From: Saprospiraceae bacterium
GTDB lineage: Bacteria > Bacteroidota > Bacteroidia > Chitinophagales > Saprospiraceae
Assembly (NCBI GenBank): GCA_020628095.1
Contig: JAHDFP010000004.1
Coordinates: forward strand, 186,001 to 250,000
DNA: 64,000 bases
Reading direction: 5' to 3'
Shown: positions 44,482 to 54,435 of the stretch, in pieces
Layout of the letters: each line of letters starts with the position of its first letter
How positions within the stretch are numbered: position 1 is the first letter of the stretch
Program-made: the position numbers and the translations under genes
The notes under the pieces: generated by a model
Databases searched by the model: none
Told to the model about the DNA's origin: nothing
Seen by the model: the letters and a program-made list of their open reading frames with translations, nothing else

Positions 44482-45663
44482 TCATCCTATACTTTTTGCC
44501 ACATGCTGGAAGAAAGAAATATGCTGCGCCTTTATAGCAGGACCATCGGTTTTGAATCGGTGATCTGCCGATAACTTACAGATAATAATATCTTTCTCTG
44601 GATGTACGTAGACAAATTGGTCATAGATACCGACCGCTAAAAAGTCTCCATCGTTGTGTGGTGGAATCCACCACTGATACCCATAACCGATTAGATTATT
44701 ATTTCCTATGTCGCTTGGGTGACGTGAGGTGGCACTCTTTATCCATGTGCTATCTACGATCTGACGATTATTGATATAGCCTTGATGCTTATATAATAGT
44801 CCCAGTTTTGCGTAATCTCGCAATGTAGCCGTGAGCCCACCTAGCGACAACTCTTCTCCTTCGTTATCAGTAATCCAGCCTGCTCCATACTCCATCCCAG
44901 CTGGTTCCCATATATAATTTTGAAGAAGGTCTGTAATGGATTGCCCCATCGCTTTGCTTACTAGAAAACCCAGTAACTGAGTGTCTAAGCTGACATATCT
45001 GCAAACCGAGCCAGGTGGAACTTCATTAGTAAGGCTTTGAGCAAACTCTCTATAGGACGTACCTAACGCAAAAGCACGTCCAAACCTATTTATGTCAGAA
45101 TTGAAGTCTCCGTAATCTTCGTTAAATCTTACGCCAGAACGCATTCCAAGCAGATCCAGTACTGTGACACCTTCATAGCCTGTTCCTTCGAACTCTGGAA
45201 GAAGGCTTTCGACCTTATCTTCTAGCTTAAGTTTGCCTTGTTCTACGGCAACTCCTACAAGTGTGCCAATAAAGGACTTAGCCATAGACCATGAGATGTG
45301 TTGCTCATCTTTTTCTAATCCCAGATAGTAATTCTCCATTACAATGGTATCCCTCAAGATGACGAGCAAGCCTTCGGTCCTCGTATCGTTTAAAAAATCT
45401 TGAGTATTGTAAGTCTCATTATTATGGAAAAAGGTCTCTGGAAAAGAAAAGTCTAGTTTCTCTGCTAGGATTAGCGGACGACTGGAGGCCGTAATGTGGG
45501 TATGTGGAAAAATCTCATCGACATCCTGAAAGTTATCAACAATCTTCTCTGCCTCGAAAAAACTATTGACGATCATCAGTCGGTTTATTTTTCCCCAATT
45601 ATAGACGGTGATAATCGCAAGCCCCAATAGCATAAGTGCAAGGAAGGTGAATACTTTTCGCAT
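44482..45663 (-). CDS. Serine hydrolase of the class C beta-lactamase family
   Basis: A 393-residue protein with an N-terminal signal or membrane anchor (FLALMLLGLAIITVYNW). The beta-lactamase/transpeptidase fold motifs are present: SMAK (SxxK, in SWSMAKSFIGTLVG at about residue 131), Y-V-S for YxN (RYVSLDTQLLG), and a C-terminal block near IICKLSADHRF. Family members are esterases, peptidases or EstB-like enzymes rather than antibiotic-resistance enzymes; the true substrate is unknown. It is convergent with the Sel1 gene and followed on its 5' side by a 484-base gap. Confidence 0.85.
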   Translation of the reverse strand: MRKVFTFLALMLLGLAIITVYNWGKINRLMIVNSFFEAEKIVDNFQDVDEIFPHTHITASSRPLILAEKLDFSFPETFFHNNETYNTQDFLNDTRTEGLLVILRDTIVMENYYLGLEKDEQHISWSMAKSFIGTLVGVAVEQGKLKLEDKVESLLPEFEGTGYEGVTVLDLLGMRSGVRFNEDYGDFNSDINRFGRAFALGTSYREFAQSLTNEVPPGSVCRYVSLDTQLLGFLVSKAMGQSITDLLQNYIWEPAGMEYGAGWITDNEGEELSLGGLTATLRDYAKLGLLYKHQGYINNRQIVDSTWIKSATSRHPSDIGNNNLIGYGYQWWIPPHNDGDFLAVGIYDQFVYVHPEKDIIICKLSADHRFKTDGPAIKAQHISFFQHVAKSIG

Positions 45664-46147
45664 GTAACAATTTACAAAAAGAAGGGCTTAAAAATGCGAA
45701 TAGCCCAAGTTCTATAACTCAGGCTATTTCGACTAAGGTCTCAAAATAAGAAAACTACCTCTTTATATTAGACTCCCTGCGGAGTAAATAATAATCTTAG
45801 AATAAGAAAAAAAAGATGGTCTTGATCGCTTTAGACTGCTAATGTAGATAGTTATTATTCATTAGTCAATTATATTAACGAAAAACTTATTAAAAAGTTT
45901 CTTATATGTATTTATCTGCATAATAGAAAGAAATACATTAAAAATAATTATATCAATATTTCTTTACTATAACCGAGTAATGTATTGATCTTCAATCAGA
46001 TAGCATTATTTCCATAGTCATTGCCCTACTTTTGCTATTAAATGTAATAGGTAACTGCGATATGGTTGGTGCTGTCTTTTGCTCATTATGGTCTAATGTT
46101 TCCAACGATAAATAGTTTTATCTTAACGGGCGTTACTTAAGAATAAT
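45664..46147. other. AT-rich intergenic region with promoter-like element
   Basis: 484 bases between two divergent genes. It has no open reading frame of note and no tRNA-like or DnaA-box pattern. A weak 5-base-pair hairpin lies at 45772-45785 (ACTCC-CTGC-GGAGT). TACTTTTG at 46027-46034 matches the -7 consensus, 114 bases before the M14 gene, but has no -33 TTG at the right distance. Otherwise I see nothing in it. Confidence 0.4.
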
Positions 46148-47395
46148 ATGCCGTCTGTGAAGTTTTATTCCCTACTATATTCTAGTCTTCTATTATTGAC
46201 GCTCTATAGTTGCAAGACATCTTACCTGACGCCCACTAATCATAAGTTTCCTGACCCTGTCAATACATCCAGCAAGCCCATCGTAGAGCAACTCAAGAAA
46301 ACTTATACTCTAGATGGTGTGAGCGTGAGTAATCAGTTTGACGGAGCAAGGCTTAATGGCTTCGAAAAAATAAACGATACCACCTATAGGGCTATCATTA
46401 CTCCTGAAAACGAACCAATCAACGAAAGTGCCTACTTCTGCTTCGAGTTATGGTCAGAGACCAATAGAAATATTGATCTGGAACTATATTATCCGAACCA
46501 CGAACATCGATATATTCCCAAAATAAGTGATGATGGTAAGACATGGTCTACTCTGGATAGCATGGATTTTGACACACTCAAAGGTTCTGATTTAGCGACG
46601 CTAAGACTGAGCTCTGGTTCTGATAAGAAATTAGTCTGCGCACAAGAATTATATACCTCCCAGCATAACACAGAATGGATAGAATACTTTGGCCAGAATC
46701 AAGATAATGTCGAGATAAGCCTAGTGGGTCAGTCAAAAAAAGGTCGCGACATACATTGCATGGATATATATGAGGGTAGTAAAAAAGATAAAGACGCGAT
46801 AGTCATATTTAGCAGGTTGCATCCACCAGAGGTGCCTGGCTATCTAGCCATGAGACATTTTGTAGAAGAGATTCTTGCGGACAAGGCCTTGAGTAATTTG
46901 TTTAGAAAGCGATTTAGAATACTAGTATATCCGATGGTCAACCCTGATGGCGTGGATATGGGCCACTGGAGACATAATGCGGGAGGTATTGACCTTAATA
47001 GAGACTGGTCTTTATTCAATCAAGAAGAACCTCGAGTAGTAGCAACACACTGTGTCAAAGAAATACGATCCCATAAAAATCAGGTACTTGTGGGTTTAGA
47101 TTTTCATTCTACTCAAGAGGATATCTTATATACGCATACTGATAATCGTCAGTCCTCTGTTTTTGGTTTCAAGGATATATGGGTAGACGCTCTTAAAGAT
47201 GGTCTGCCCGGACATGATCCGCAAGACGCCCCTTATGATCTTAATCAACCAATTACCAAAGGTTGGTTTTTTTTAGAGTTCAATGCAGAAGCGATCACTT
47301 ACGAAGTCGGTGACGAAACGGATCGTGCATTTATAGATAAGAAGGCGCGACTCGCCGCTAAAGAAATGATGAAACTTTTAGTATTGAGAAAATAG
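46148..47395 (+). CDS. M14-family zinc carboxypeptidase, lipoprotein
   Basis: A 415-residue predicted lipoprotein (LLLLTLYSC, Cys at about 22). An N-terminal beta-sandwich of about 130 residues precedes the M14 catalytic domain. Zinc ligands are His225 and Glu228 in HPPEVPG and His320 in LDFHSTQ; the substrate-binding [23 protein letters not shown] pattern (here in parts) is present; the catalytic Glu is in [11 protein letters not shown]. This group acts on peptides or peptidoglycan-derived stem peptides. It is followed by the mutase gene seven bases later, in the same direction. Confidence 0.88.
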   Translation: MPSVKFYSLLYSSLLLLTLYSCKTSYLTPTNHKFPDPVNTSSKPIVEQLKKTYTLDGVSVSNQFDGARLNGFEKINDTTYRAIITPENEPINESAYFCFELWSETNRNIDLELYYPNHEHRYIPKISDDGKTWSTLDSMDFDTLKGSDLATLRLSSGSDKKLVCAQELYTSQHNTEWIEYFGQNQDNVEISLVGQSKKGRDIHCMDIYEGSKKDKDAIVIFSRLHPPEVPGYLAMRHFVEEILADKALSNLFRKRFRILVYPMVNPDGVDMGHWRHNAGGIDLNRDWSLFNQEEPRVVATHCVKEIRSHKNQVLVGLDFHSTQEDILYTHTDNRQSSVFGFKDIWVDALKDGLPGHDPQDAPYDLNQPITKGWFFLEFNAEAITYEVGDETDRAFIDKKARLAAKEMMKLLVLRK

Positions 47396-47402
47396 AACGG
47401 CT

Positions 47403-49394
47403 ATGTCAAGCGAAAAAACATATTCTGGCATTTTACCTTTTACCTCAGGACCTTATGCCTCTATGTACCTTGGACGTCCATGGACAATACGTCAGTATGC
47501 GGGATTCAGTACGGCAGAAGAAAGCAATGCCTTTTATAAAAGAAACCTCGCAGGTGGACAAAAAGGATTATCTGTGGCCTTTGATCTAGCGACACATCGT
47601 GGGTATGACTCTGATAATCCACGCGTGGCAGGAGATGTCGGTATGGCAGGTGTAGCAATAGACTCTGTCGAGGATATGAAAATTCTTTTCGATGGCATAC
47701 CTCTGGATCAGATGTCTGTCTCTATGACCATGAATGGTGCCGTCATACCTATAATGGCCTTCTACATCGTGGCGGCCGAAGAGCAGGGTGTGTCATCGCA
47801 ACTATTGAGAGGAACAATACAGAATGATATACTTAAGGAGTTTATGGTGCGTAATACCTATATATATCCGCCGACACCATCCGTCAACATAATCTCTGAC
47901 ATATTCGAGTATACGGCTAAGAATATGCCTAAATTTAATTCTATAAGTATCTCTGGTTATCACATGCACGAGGCGGGTGCGCCTGCTGCGTTAGAGTTGG
48001 CCTATACTGTTGCCGATGGACTGGAGTATATAAGAGCGGGTATTAACGCAGGGTTAGAGGTAGACCAATTTGTTCCCCGATTTTCTTTCTTCTGGGGAAT
48101 CGGAATGCAGTTCTATAACGAGGTCGCTAAGATGCGCGCAGCACGAAAACTGTGGGCGGAAGTCGTAAGCACGTTTAATCCAAAAAATAAAAAATCTCTG
48201 ATGCTAAGGACACATAGTCAGACATCAGGATATAGTCTCACTGCTCAGGACCCTCTCAATAATATTGCGCGTACCACGATAGAAGCGATGGCGGCAACGA
48301 TAGGAGGCACACAATCCTTACATACGAACTCATTAGACGAGGCAGTCGCGCTTCCTACAGATTACTCTGCACGTATCGCTAGAGAAACTCAAAAGTACCT
48401 GCAAGCCAAGTCGGGTATCACTCAGGTCATAGACCTCTTCTCTGGTAGTACCTTCATGGAGGAACTCACAGATAAAATATACAAGGAGGCTAAAGCGCAT
48501 CTCAAAGAAATAGAAGACTACGGAGGAATGACTAAAGCACTAGAAGCGGGCATACCTAAGATGAGAATAGAGCAAGCCGCCGCTGAAAAACAAGCACGGA
48601 TCGATTCTGGACAAGAAAAAGTCGTGGGTGTCAATATCTTCCAATATGATGGCGATACAGACATAGACTACCTAGAGGTCGATAACGAATCTGTGAGAAA
48701 CCAACAGATCAGAAGAATAAACCAAACCAAAGAATCTAGAAACAATGCCAAGGTACAGGAGGCTCTAACAAATCTAAAATCCGCAGCCAAAGATAAAAGT
48801 AAAAACATATTAGAAGCCGCTGTTATAGCTGCCAGAGAGAGAGCAACACTCGGAGAAATATCGGATGCGCTAGAAGGGGAATTTGGTAGATATAAGTCCA
48901 ACAACAAACTCATATCGGGAGTCTACTCTAAAGAAATAAAAATGGACGAATACTTCAATACCGCGAGACAAAAAACGGATGCCTTCGCAGAGAAATACGG
49001 TAGACGCCCACGCATACTTGTCGCCAAACTAGGCCAAGATGGTCATGATCGAGGTGCTAAGGTGATTGCGACGAGCTTTGCCGATTTGGGATTTGATGTT
49101 GACGTGGGACCTTTATTTCAGACTCCTGCGGAAGCGGTCCGAGATGCTATACAGAATGATGTACACATTCTAGGTATATCGAGTCTTGCCGCAGGACATA
49201 AGTTGCTCGTCCCGCAGACGATACAGCAACTTAAGGCCGAGGGCAGAGAAGACATCATTGTCATAGTTGGTGGAGTCATACCTCCTTCTGATTACCAATA
49301 CTTATTCGATCAGGGAGTGGCAGCGGTATTTGGACCAGGGACAGTTATCTCTAAGGCGGCTATAGATATTATGGATATTTTTCTGGAGGAATAG
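47403..49394 (+). CDS. Methylmalonyl-CoA-mutase-family large subunit, divergent
   Basis: A 663-residue B12-dependent acyl-CoA mutase. The TIM barrel starts almost at once ([19 protein letters not shown], with the catalytic Tyr) and contains [13 protein letters not shown] with the catalytic His. The C-terminal B12 domain has the DGHDRG motif with the cobalt-ligand His at about 548, and a late GGVIPPSDY. The usual 45-50 N-terminal residues are absent: a stop is in frame at 47385. The normally invariant DPWGGS stretch reads DLFSGS. Methylmalonyl-CoA/succinyl-CoA conversion is the default guess, but another acyl-CoA is possible. No small subunit or MeaB gene is next to it. Confidence 0.85.
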   Translation: MSSEKTYSGILPFTSGPYASMYLGRPWTIRQYAGFSTAEESNAFYKRNLAGGQKGLSVAFDLATHRGYDSDNPRVAGDVGMAGVAIDSVEDMKILFDGIPLDQMSVSMTMNGAVIPIMAFYIVAAEEQGVSSQLLRGTIQNDILKEFMVRNTYIYPPTPSVNIISDIFEYTAKNMPKFNSISISGYHMHEAGAPAALELAYTVADGLEYIRAGINAGLEVDQFVPRFSFFWGIGMQFYNEVAKMRAARKLWAEVVSTFNPKNKKSLMLRTHSQTSGYSLTAQDPLNNIARTTIEAMAATIGGTQSLHTNSLDEAVALPTDYSARIARETQKYLQAKSGITQVIDLFSGSTFMEELTDKIYKEAKAHLKEIEDYGGMTKALEAGIPKMRIEQAAAEKQARIDSGQEKVVGVNIFQYDGDTDIDYLEVDNESVRNQQIRRINQTKESRNNAKVQEALTNLKSAAKDKSKNILEAAVIAARERATLGEISDALEGEFGRYKSNNKLISGVYSKEIKMDEYFNTARQKTDAFAEKYGRRPRILVAKLGQDGHDRGAKVIATSFADLGFDVDVGPLFQTPAEAVRDAIQNDVHILGISSLAAGHKLLVPQTIQQLKAEGREDIIVIVGGVIPPSDYQYLFDQGVAAVFGPGTVISKAAIDIMDIFLEE

Positions 49395-49407
49395 AAAGCA
49401 GACTTTT

Positions 49408-49620
49408 CTAAATTTCGCCCTCTTCATAATCCAGCAAATCCCCTGGTGTACATTCCAGCACCTTACAGATCGCATTGAGTGTAGAGAAACGGATAGCGCG
49501 TACCTTACCTGTCTTGAGCAAGGATAAGTTCTTGGCGCTAATTCCTGTTTTTTCTGATAACTCGGAGAGTCTCATTTTGCGCTTAGCCAATTCGACATCT
49601 AACCTTACTATGATCGCCAT
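49408..49620 (-). CDS. XRE/Cro-type helix-turn-helix regulator
   Basis: A 70-residue single-domain DNA-binding protein (LAKRKMRLSELSEKTGISAKNLSLLKTGK is the HTH, with the recognition helix ISAKNLSLLKTGKVRAI) ending in TPGDLLDYEEGE, the standard YozG-like tail. It starts immediately next to the DUF2975 stop. The HTH-DUF2975 pair is widespread and probably represses its own membrane partner or senses through it. Function beyond DNA binding is unknown. Confidence 0.85.
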   Translation of the reverse strand: MAIIVRLDVELAKRKMRLSELSEKTGISAKNLSLLKTGKVRAIRFSTLNAICKVLECTPGDLLDYEEGEI

Positions 49621-50256
49621 CTATACTGTGAGTTCTTCGAGTTCCTTAAGATGACTGCCCTGTCTGAAAATCTCTGACAGCACCAAGATGATCATCCCCA
49701 AAAAGATAACAGCAAAGTCTATTTCTAATTGAAAGTTAGTGGATATACCCTGCGGCAATATATTGGTCAGGTCAGACCAGAGACCTCCAAGAATTGGGAT
49801 GATTAGTATATGAAAAAGTTCTATTACTATAACGGCAATGCCTAGGTCTCTTATCCTAACATATTGAGCTGGGTCAAAAGCCTGTCCCTGAGCAATACTT
49901 CTCAGAATCTTATAAAGTAGGAAGGCGGCATAAGAGTAGAAAGCTATATATATTGCCACGAACAAATATATCCACCCCTCTATGTTATCTGCAGACCGAG
50001 GCACTAATTCTAAATTAAGACCACGCATCTCCAATTCGACATCACTATAGTGATCTTTCAAGGTTGAAAAATCAAAATACTGGTTTAGATTATTGACAGT
50101 AATGGGAATCTCCATACTGGGCACAAATCGCTCTGGCAAATACCCTGTAAAAGCAAACCCCGATGCAAGTATAGATATAAGTATGCCTAGGATACCAATT
50201 ACCACAATAACGATCATTATCAAGGTAAGTGCCTTCGCAATAAATTGACTTTTCAT
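49621..50256 (-). CDS. DUF2975-family membrane protein
   Basis: A 211-residue protein with four hydrophobic segments (about residues 11-35, 85-108, 128-150 and 175-195). It matches DUF2975, a family almost always found next to a small XRE regulator, as here with no base between the stop of this gene and the start of the next. Its role is unknown; the pair may form a membrane-linked regulatory switch. It is leftward, in one unit with the regulator. Confidence 0.82.
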   Translation of the reverse strand: MKSQFIAKALTLIMIVIVVIGILGILISILASGFAFTGYLPERFVPSMEIPITVNNLNQYFDFSTLKDHYSDVELEMRGLNLELVPRSADNIEGWIYLFVAIYIAFYSYAAFLLYKILRSIAQGQAFDPAQYVRIRDLGIAVIVIELFHILIIPILGGLWSDLTNILPQGISTNFQLEIDFAVIFLGMIILVLSEIFRQGSHLKELEELTV

Positions 50257-50320
50257 ACTAATAAAGTATTATTTATTACGATAAAAGTAATATTAATAAC
50301 TTTATTAGTCAATACTTCTG

Positions 50321-50959
50321 CTATCCGACCAAGAAAGGATTGGTCTTTCTCTCTATACCGACGGTCGTCGAAGGACCATGACCGCAGTACACCTTGACCT
50401 CATCACCTAGGGGTAGAATCTTGGTTTTGATACTGTCTATAAGCGTGTCGTAATTACCTCCCGGTAGATCCGTCCGTCCTATACTACCCTGAAAGAGCAC
50501 ATCGCCAGCAATCAGTTGCTTGCTCTCTCTATGAAAAAAAGATAATGACGCAGGGGAATGACCAGGAGTAAAATAGATCTCCAGTCGGGTATGACCAAAG
50601 CTCAGATAGTCTCCCTCTTCTAAGAATATGGTTATCTCAGGGGATTTAGTATATGGAATACCATATAAGCTTGCCACATTTTGCATGTTGTCTAGTACGG
50701 CTTTCTCTCCTTTGTGTGCCTCTAATGACAAAGAATACTTTTCTGAGACATACTGATTACCGAGTACATGGTCTATGTGGCAATGGGTATTGACTAGCTT
50801 AGTAGGAGTGAGATTATTCTCTTGTATAAATCCAGATAAAATTGCTTCTTCATCTGGATTGTTGCAGCCGGGGTCTATGATGACGCACTCCTTGCTATCA
50901 TCATACAGCACAAAGGTGTTTTCGGCAAAAGAATTAAAAGTAAATTGAGCCACATTCAT
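50321..50959 (-). CDS. Metallo-beta-lactamase-fold hydrolase (glyoxalase II-like)
   Basis: A 212-residue MBL-fold protein. The metal motif HCHIDH is at about residues 58-63, followed by further ligands in FTPGHSPASLSFF (His near 136), the Asp of IAGDVLF, and the final CGHGPSTT. It resembles YcbL/GloB-type hydrolases in Bacteroidota, which cleave thioesters or related acyl groups. CAAATGTA at 50978-50985 reads TACATTTG on the - strand, a good -7 element 18 bases before the start, but no -33 TTG sits at 19-21 bases. It is an isolated gene. Confidence 0.85.
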   Translation of the reverse strand: MNVAQFTFNSFAENTFVLYDDSKECVIIDPGCNNPDEEAILSGFIQENNLTPTKLVNTHCHIDHVLGNQYVSEKYSLSLEAHKGEKAVLDNMQNVASLYGIPYTKSPEITIFLEEGDYLSFGHTRLEIYFTPGHSPASLSFFHRESKQLIAGDVLFQGSIGRTDLPGGNYDTLIDSIKTKILPLGDEVKVYCGHGPSTTVGIERKTNPFLVG

Positions 50960-51071
50960 TACAACCTATTTTGCTTTCAAATGTATAGTTTATTAGTAAT
51001 TACTGACACTTGAGATTATATCTTTGAGAAAGTCGTCCCAAAAATCAATATCTTATGCACTTAGTTTTTCT

Positions 51072-54000
51072 ATGTTGTTAGGTCGTTACATCATCATATT
51101 ACTTTTAGTGATTGTCTCCGTTTATTCTGAGGCGCAATCTATCAATACGGAGTTTGGAAAGAACCGTGTCCAGTTCCATAATGACTTTGTTAATTGGTCA
51201 CAGTACGAAACAGAAAACTTTGTAACCTATTGGTACGGAAAATCCCGTCGTATTGCTCAGCCAGTCATTCAGTTAGCAGAGTTTGACCATGATGAGATAC
51301 AGCGACTACTGGAGCATACACTAAGCGACAAGATAGAAGTCATTGTCTACATTGATCTCACAGACCTTAAGCAAAGCAACATTGGTCTAGAAGAGGCTTT
51401 TAATAATACAGAGGGTGTTACTAAAATACAGGGCAATAAGATGTTCGTCCATTTTGATGGGGATCACCTTAACCTTAGAAAGCAAATCAGGCAAGGAATT
51501 ACGCAAGTATACATTAACTCTATCCTTACAGGGTCGAGCATACAAGAGATAGTACAAAACGCCTTCTTGCTTAATTTACCTAATTGGTTCGTGGAAGGAT
51601 TATCGGCTTATGGCAGAAGTTCCTGGGATCACGAGATAGATGACGAACTAAGAGAACTACTCTCGCATAAGGAGAAATATTACAGTTTTAAAAAATTGGC
51701 TAAGGATCACCCCCGTGTCGCAGGACATAGTATGTGGCATTACATCGCAGAGACTTATGGGGGTTCTACGATAGCTAATATCATATACCTTACAAGAATC
51801 CATCGCAACCTAGAGAATAGTTTCTTATTCATTACAGGAGAGCCCTTTGATTATCTCAAGGAAGAATGGAAGACCTATTATAAAAATAGATACCGATTAG
51901 AAGAGGGTCGATTTACAGAAGTGGGCGAACTCCAAGAAATAAAACTAAAAAACAAAAAAGGGGTGCCTGTCTCTAATATGAAGTTAAGTCCTGACTGCAG
52001 ACAGCTTCTCTATGTCAGTAATGTCAAAGGCAAATACAAAATATACTTGAGAGACCTCGCTACTGATCAAGAAAAACTTATTTTCAAAAAAGGACATAAA
52101 AATATTTTCCAAGAGACGGATTATAATTACCCACTGATCTCTTGGCATCCCACGCGCAATCAGGTCACCATATTATACGAACATCGTGACCACAAAACAC
52201 TACGACGCATATATCTCAGTTCGGGAGAATACGAAGAGCAGGAGTTGACCGAGGATTTTCAGAGAATCTATAGTATGGATTATCTTAATGATACTGACTA
52301 TATATTCTCAGCCTCCAAAGATGGATACTCGGACCTATACATATATATGACCAAAACACGAGGCAGCGTGCGCCTGACGCACGACTACTTTGATGATCTT
52401 GATGCTCAGGTTGTTTCTTATAATGGAAAACGGTCTATACTCTTTTCTTCTAACCGTACTAATACCGACGCCACTGAGCAGTTGCTTGATACAATACTGC
52501 CCATAGACCATTTTGACATATACGTATATCAGGGTCTGGAGAGAAAATCTGACAAAAAAATCATACAACTCACTGATACTAAAAACTACTCTGAAAGGCA
52601 ACCGATAATGCTACAGGATAATCGACTCTTATACCTTACAGAGAAATCAGGTATCAATAATGCCTATGTAAAGGACCTAAGTAATGGCGACATCGCCGCT
52701 CAGACCAATATATCGAGGAATATAATTATCCATAACACTAATAAGGATGCGGATAAGTTTTTCTATATGTTGTACGATGAGGGGAAGTACAAAATATTTG
52801 ATGAAGTTATAGACTATAGTTCTTCTCTAGGTACTAATAATACAGTCTATAGGACTCTGGATAACGGAAAAAAATCTGACAGCGACATCACCATACCGAT
52901 GTTACCAGAAGAAAATAAGGAAGCCGTATCTAAGGAGATAACAGAGGCCATCATGTTTCAGTCAGAATTTGATGATCCTGACAATCTTATAGATCTGGAT
53001 GAGTACGTAGACAAGGAAGAAACATCGACGGTATTCGATAAGTACTTTAGCAATTACTTTAGCGAAAGTATACAGGATGGAAAGCGCGTAATAAAATATA
53101 GCCCAATGCGTGCCTCGGCCTCTAGAATAAAATTCAGGCTCGCTGATTTTACGACCAAGATGGACAATAGTGTCTTATTCGAAGGTCTGGAAAGTTATGC
53201 TGGAGAAGATAAGGAATTAACTAATGTACCTGCGGGAATCTTGTTCAAAGGGACAGTAAAGGACTTACTAGAAGATTATCAGGTACAGGTAGGTCTCAGA
53301 ATACCGACGAGTTTCAATGGTTATGAGTACTTCTTCACTCTCGATAATAACAAGCACTTATGGGATAAGCGTATTGCTTTTTATAGAAAAGCAGAAACGA
53401 ATATTATCGACCCGACAGTGTTTCCCGTACAGAGAGAAAGGAGGCATACTTTTTTAGGTTTATATAGGTTAAAGTATCCTTTGGATATATACACCTCTTT
53501 CCGACTTACAGGTAGCCTTAGATTTGATAAGTATCTTAGACTTATAACGGATGCCAACTCTATCGAGACTCCTCCCGTCAATGAGAAACGCCTGAGTCTC
53601 AAAGCAGAATTTGTTTTTGATAACAGTTTTGATGTCAGCACAAATATCAAAAATGGGACAAGGCTTAAGTTCTATGCAGAAGGCATTAACGATTTTATAT
53701 TTGATCTCAATGATGGGTTAAACGCAGACCTGTCTACGGGATTTACAACTGTCTTTGGGTTTGATGCAAGACATTATATTCCAATATTGAAGGATGCGGT
53801 TCTTGCATTGCGTGGTTCTGGGGCTACTTCTTTTGGTAACAAACGCATTATATACTATCTGGGGGGAATGGAAAACTGGCTTTTTTCTAAGTATGATGAC
53901 AGTGTACCTGTGCCACAATCTGATAACTTCTCTTACAAAGCACTTGCGCCCCACCTAAGAGGATTTAGTAATAATATCAGAAACGGAAACTCCTATTTGT

Positions 54001-54359
54001 TATCCAATGCCGAAATAAGAATTCCATTATTCCGTATGCTGGGATTAAGAAAAAGGGGTGTTTCTTTCTTTAGAAACTTTCAGGTGACTGGTTTTTTTGA
54101 TGCCGGTTTGGCGTGGTATGGTCTCGGTCCTAATGACGACCCTAATCTGCTGAATAACATTACTCTGCGTAATCCAGAAGATAATCCTGTGATTACCGTA
54201 GATGCCAGATACTTCCGCGATCCACTTGTTATGGGATATGGATTTGGACTAAGAAGTACCTTGTTAGGTTATTTTGTCAAGTTCGATTATGCCTGGGGCA
54301 TAGAGACGAGACAGGTACAAAAACCAAGATTTTATTTTAGTCTAGGTAAAGACTTTTGA
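51072..54359 (+). CDS. Large outer-membrane protein: degenerate peptidase-MA-like, beta-propeller and barrel
   Basis: About 1,095 residues from the ATG at 51072; the frame starts with TTG at 51024, but TATCTTTG at 51019-51026 looks like a -7 element that would overlap it. After a signal peptide (LLLVIVSVYSEAQS), residues about 20-270 have the shape of a peptidase-MA domain (PNWFVEGLSAYGR), but the zinc HExxH site is not visible. Residues about 290-560 form a TolB/PD40-like propeller (KMKLSPDCRQLLYVS-type repeats). From about 700 the C-terminal third is beta-barrel-like, ending KPRFYFSLGKDF. It may process or bind surface proteins. Family recurrent but uncharacterised in Bacteroidota. Confidence 0.72.
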   Translation: MLLGRYIIILLLVIVSVYSEAQSINTEFGKNRVQFHNDFVNWSQYETENFVTYWYGKSRRIAQPVIQLAEFDHDEIQRLLEHTLSDKIEVIVYIDLTDLKQSNIGLEEAFNNTEGVTKIQGNKMFVHFDGDHLNLRKQIRQGITQVYINSILTGSSIQEIVQNAFLLNLPNWFVEGLSAYGRSSWDHEIDDELRELLSHKEKYYSFKKLAKDHPRVAGHSMWHYIAETYGGSTIANIIYLTRIHRNLENSFLFITGEPFDYLKEEWKTYYKNRYRLEEGRFTEVGELQEIKLKNKKGVPVSNMKLSPDCRQLLYVSNVKGKYKIYLRDLATDQEKLIFKKGHKNIFQETDYNYPLISWHPTRNQVTILYEHRDHKTLRRIYLSSGEYEEQELTEDFQRIYSMDYLNDTDYIFSASKDGYSDLYIYMTKTRGSVRLTHDYFDDLDAQVVSYNGKRSILFSSNRTNTDATEQLLDTILPIDHFDIYVYQGLERKSDKKIIQLTDTKNYSERQPIMLQDNRLLYLTEKSGINNAYVKDLSNGDIAAQTNISRNIIIHNTNKDADKFFYMLYDEGKYKIFDEVIDYSSSLGTNNTVYRTLDNGKKSDSDITIPMLPEENKEAVSKEITEAIMFQSEFDDPDNLIDLDEYVDKEETSTVFDKYFSNYFSESIQDGKRVIKYSPMRASASRIKFRLADFTTKMDNSVLFEGLESYAGEDKELTNVPAGILFKGTVKDLLEDYQVQVGLRIPTSFNGYEYFFTLDNNKHLWDKRIAFYRKAETNIIDPTVFPVQRERRHTFLGLYRLKYPLDIYTSFRLTGSLRFDKYLRLITDANSIETPPVNEKRLSLKAEFVFDNSFDVSTNIKNGTRLKFYAEGINDFIFDLNDGLNADLSTGFTTVFGFDARHYIPILKDAVLALRGSGATSFGNKRIIYYLGGMENWLFSKYDDSVPVPQSDNFSYKALAPHLRGFSNNIRNGNSYLLSNAEIRIPLFRMLGLRKRGVSFFRNFQVTGFFDAGLAWYGLGPNDDPNLLNNITLRNPEDNPVITVDARYFRDPLVMGYGFGLRSTLLGYFVKFDYAWGIETRQVQKPRFYFSLGKDF

Positions 54360-54435
54360 TATTTAGAGCAATTTGATATTGTAATGATGAGTTAGGTGAT
54401 ATAATTCAGTATAACTTTATAATAAATTGTTTGGT

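Noticed and set aside
45772-45785. Small hairpin ACTCC-CTGC-GGAGT as a terminator or regulatory RNA
   Set aside because: Only five base pairs and no T-tract; not enough for a call.
47403-49394. Plain methylmalonyl-CoA mutase annotation with gene symbol
   Set aside because: The N-terminus is short and an otherwise invariant loop is changed, so I left the symbol empty and gave the family only.
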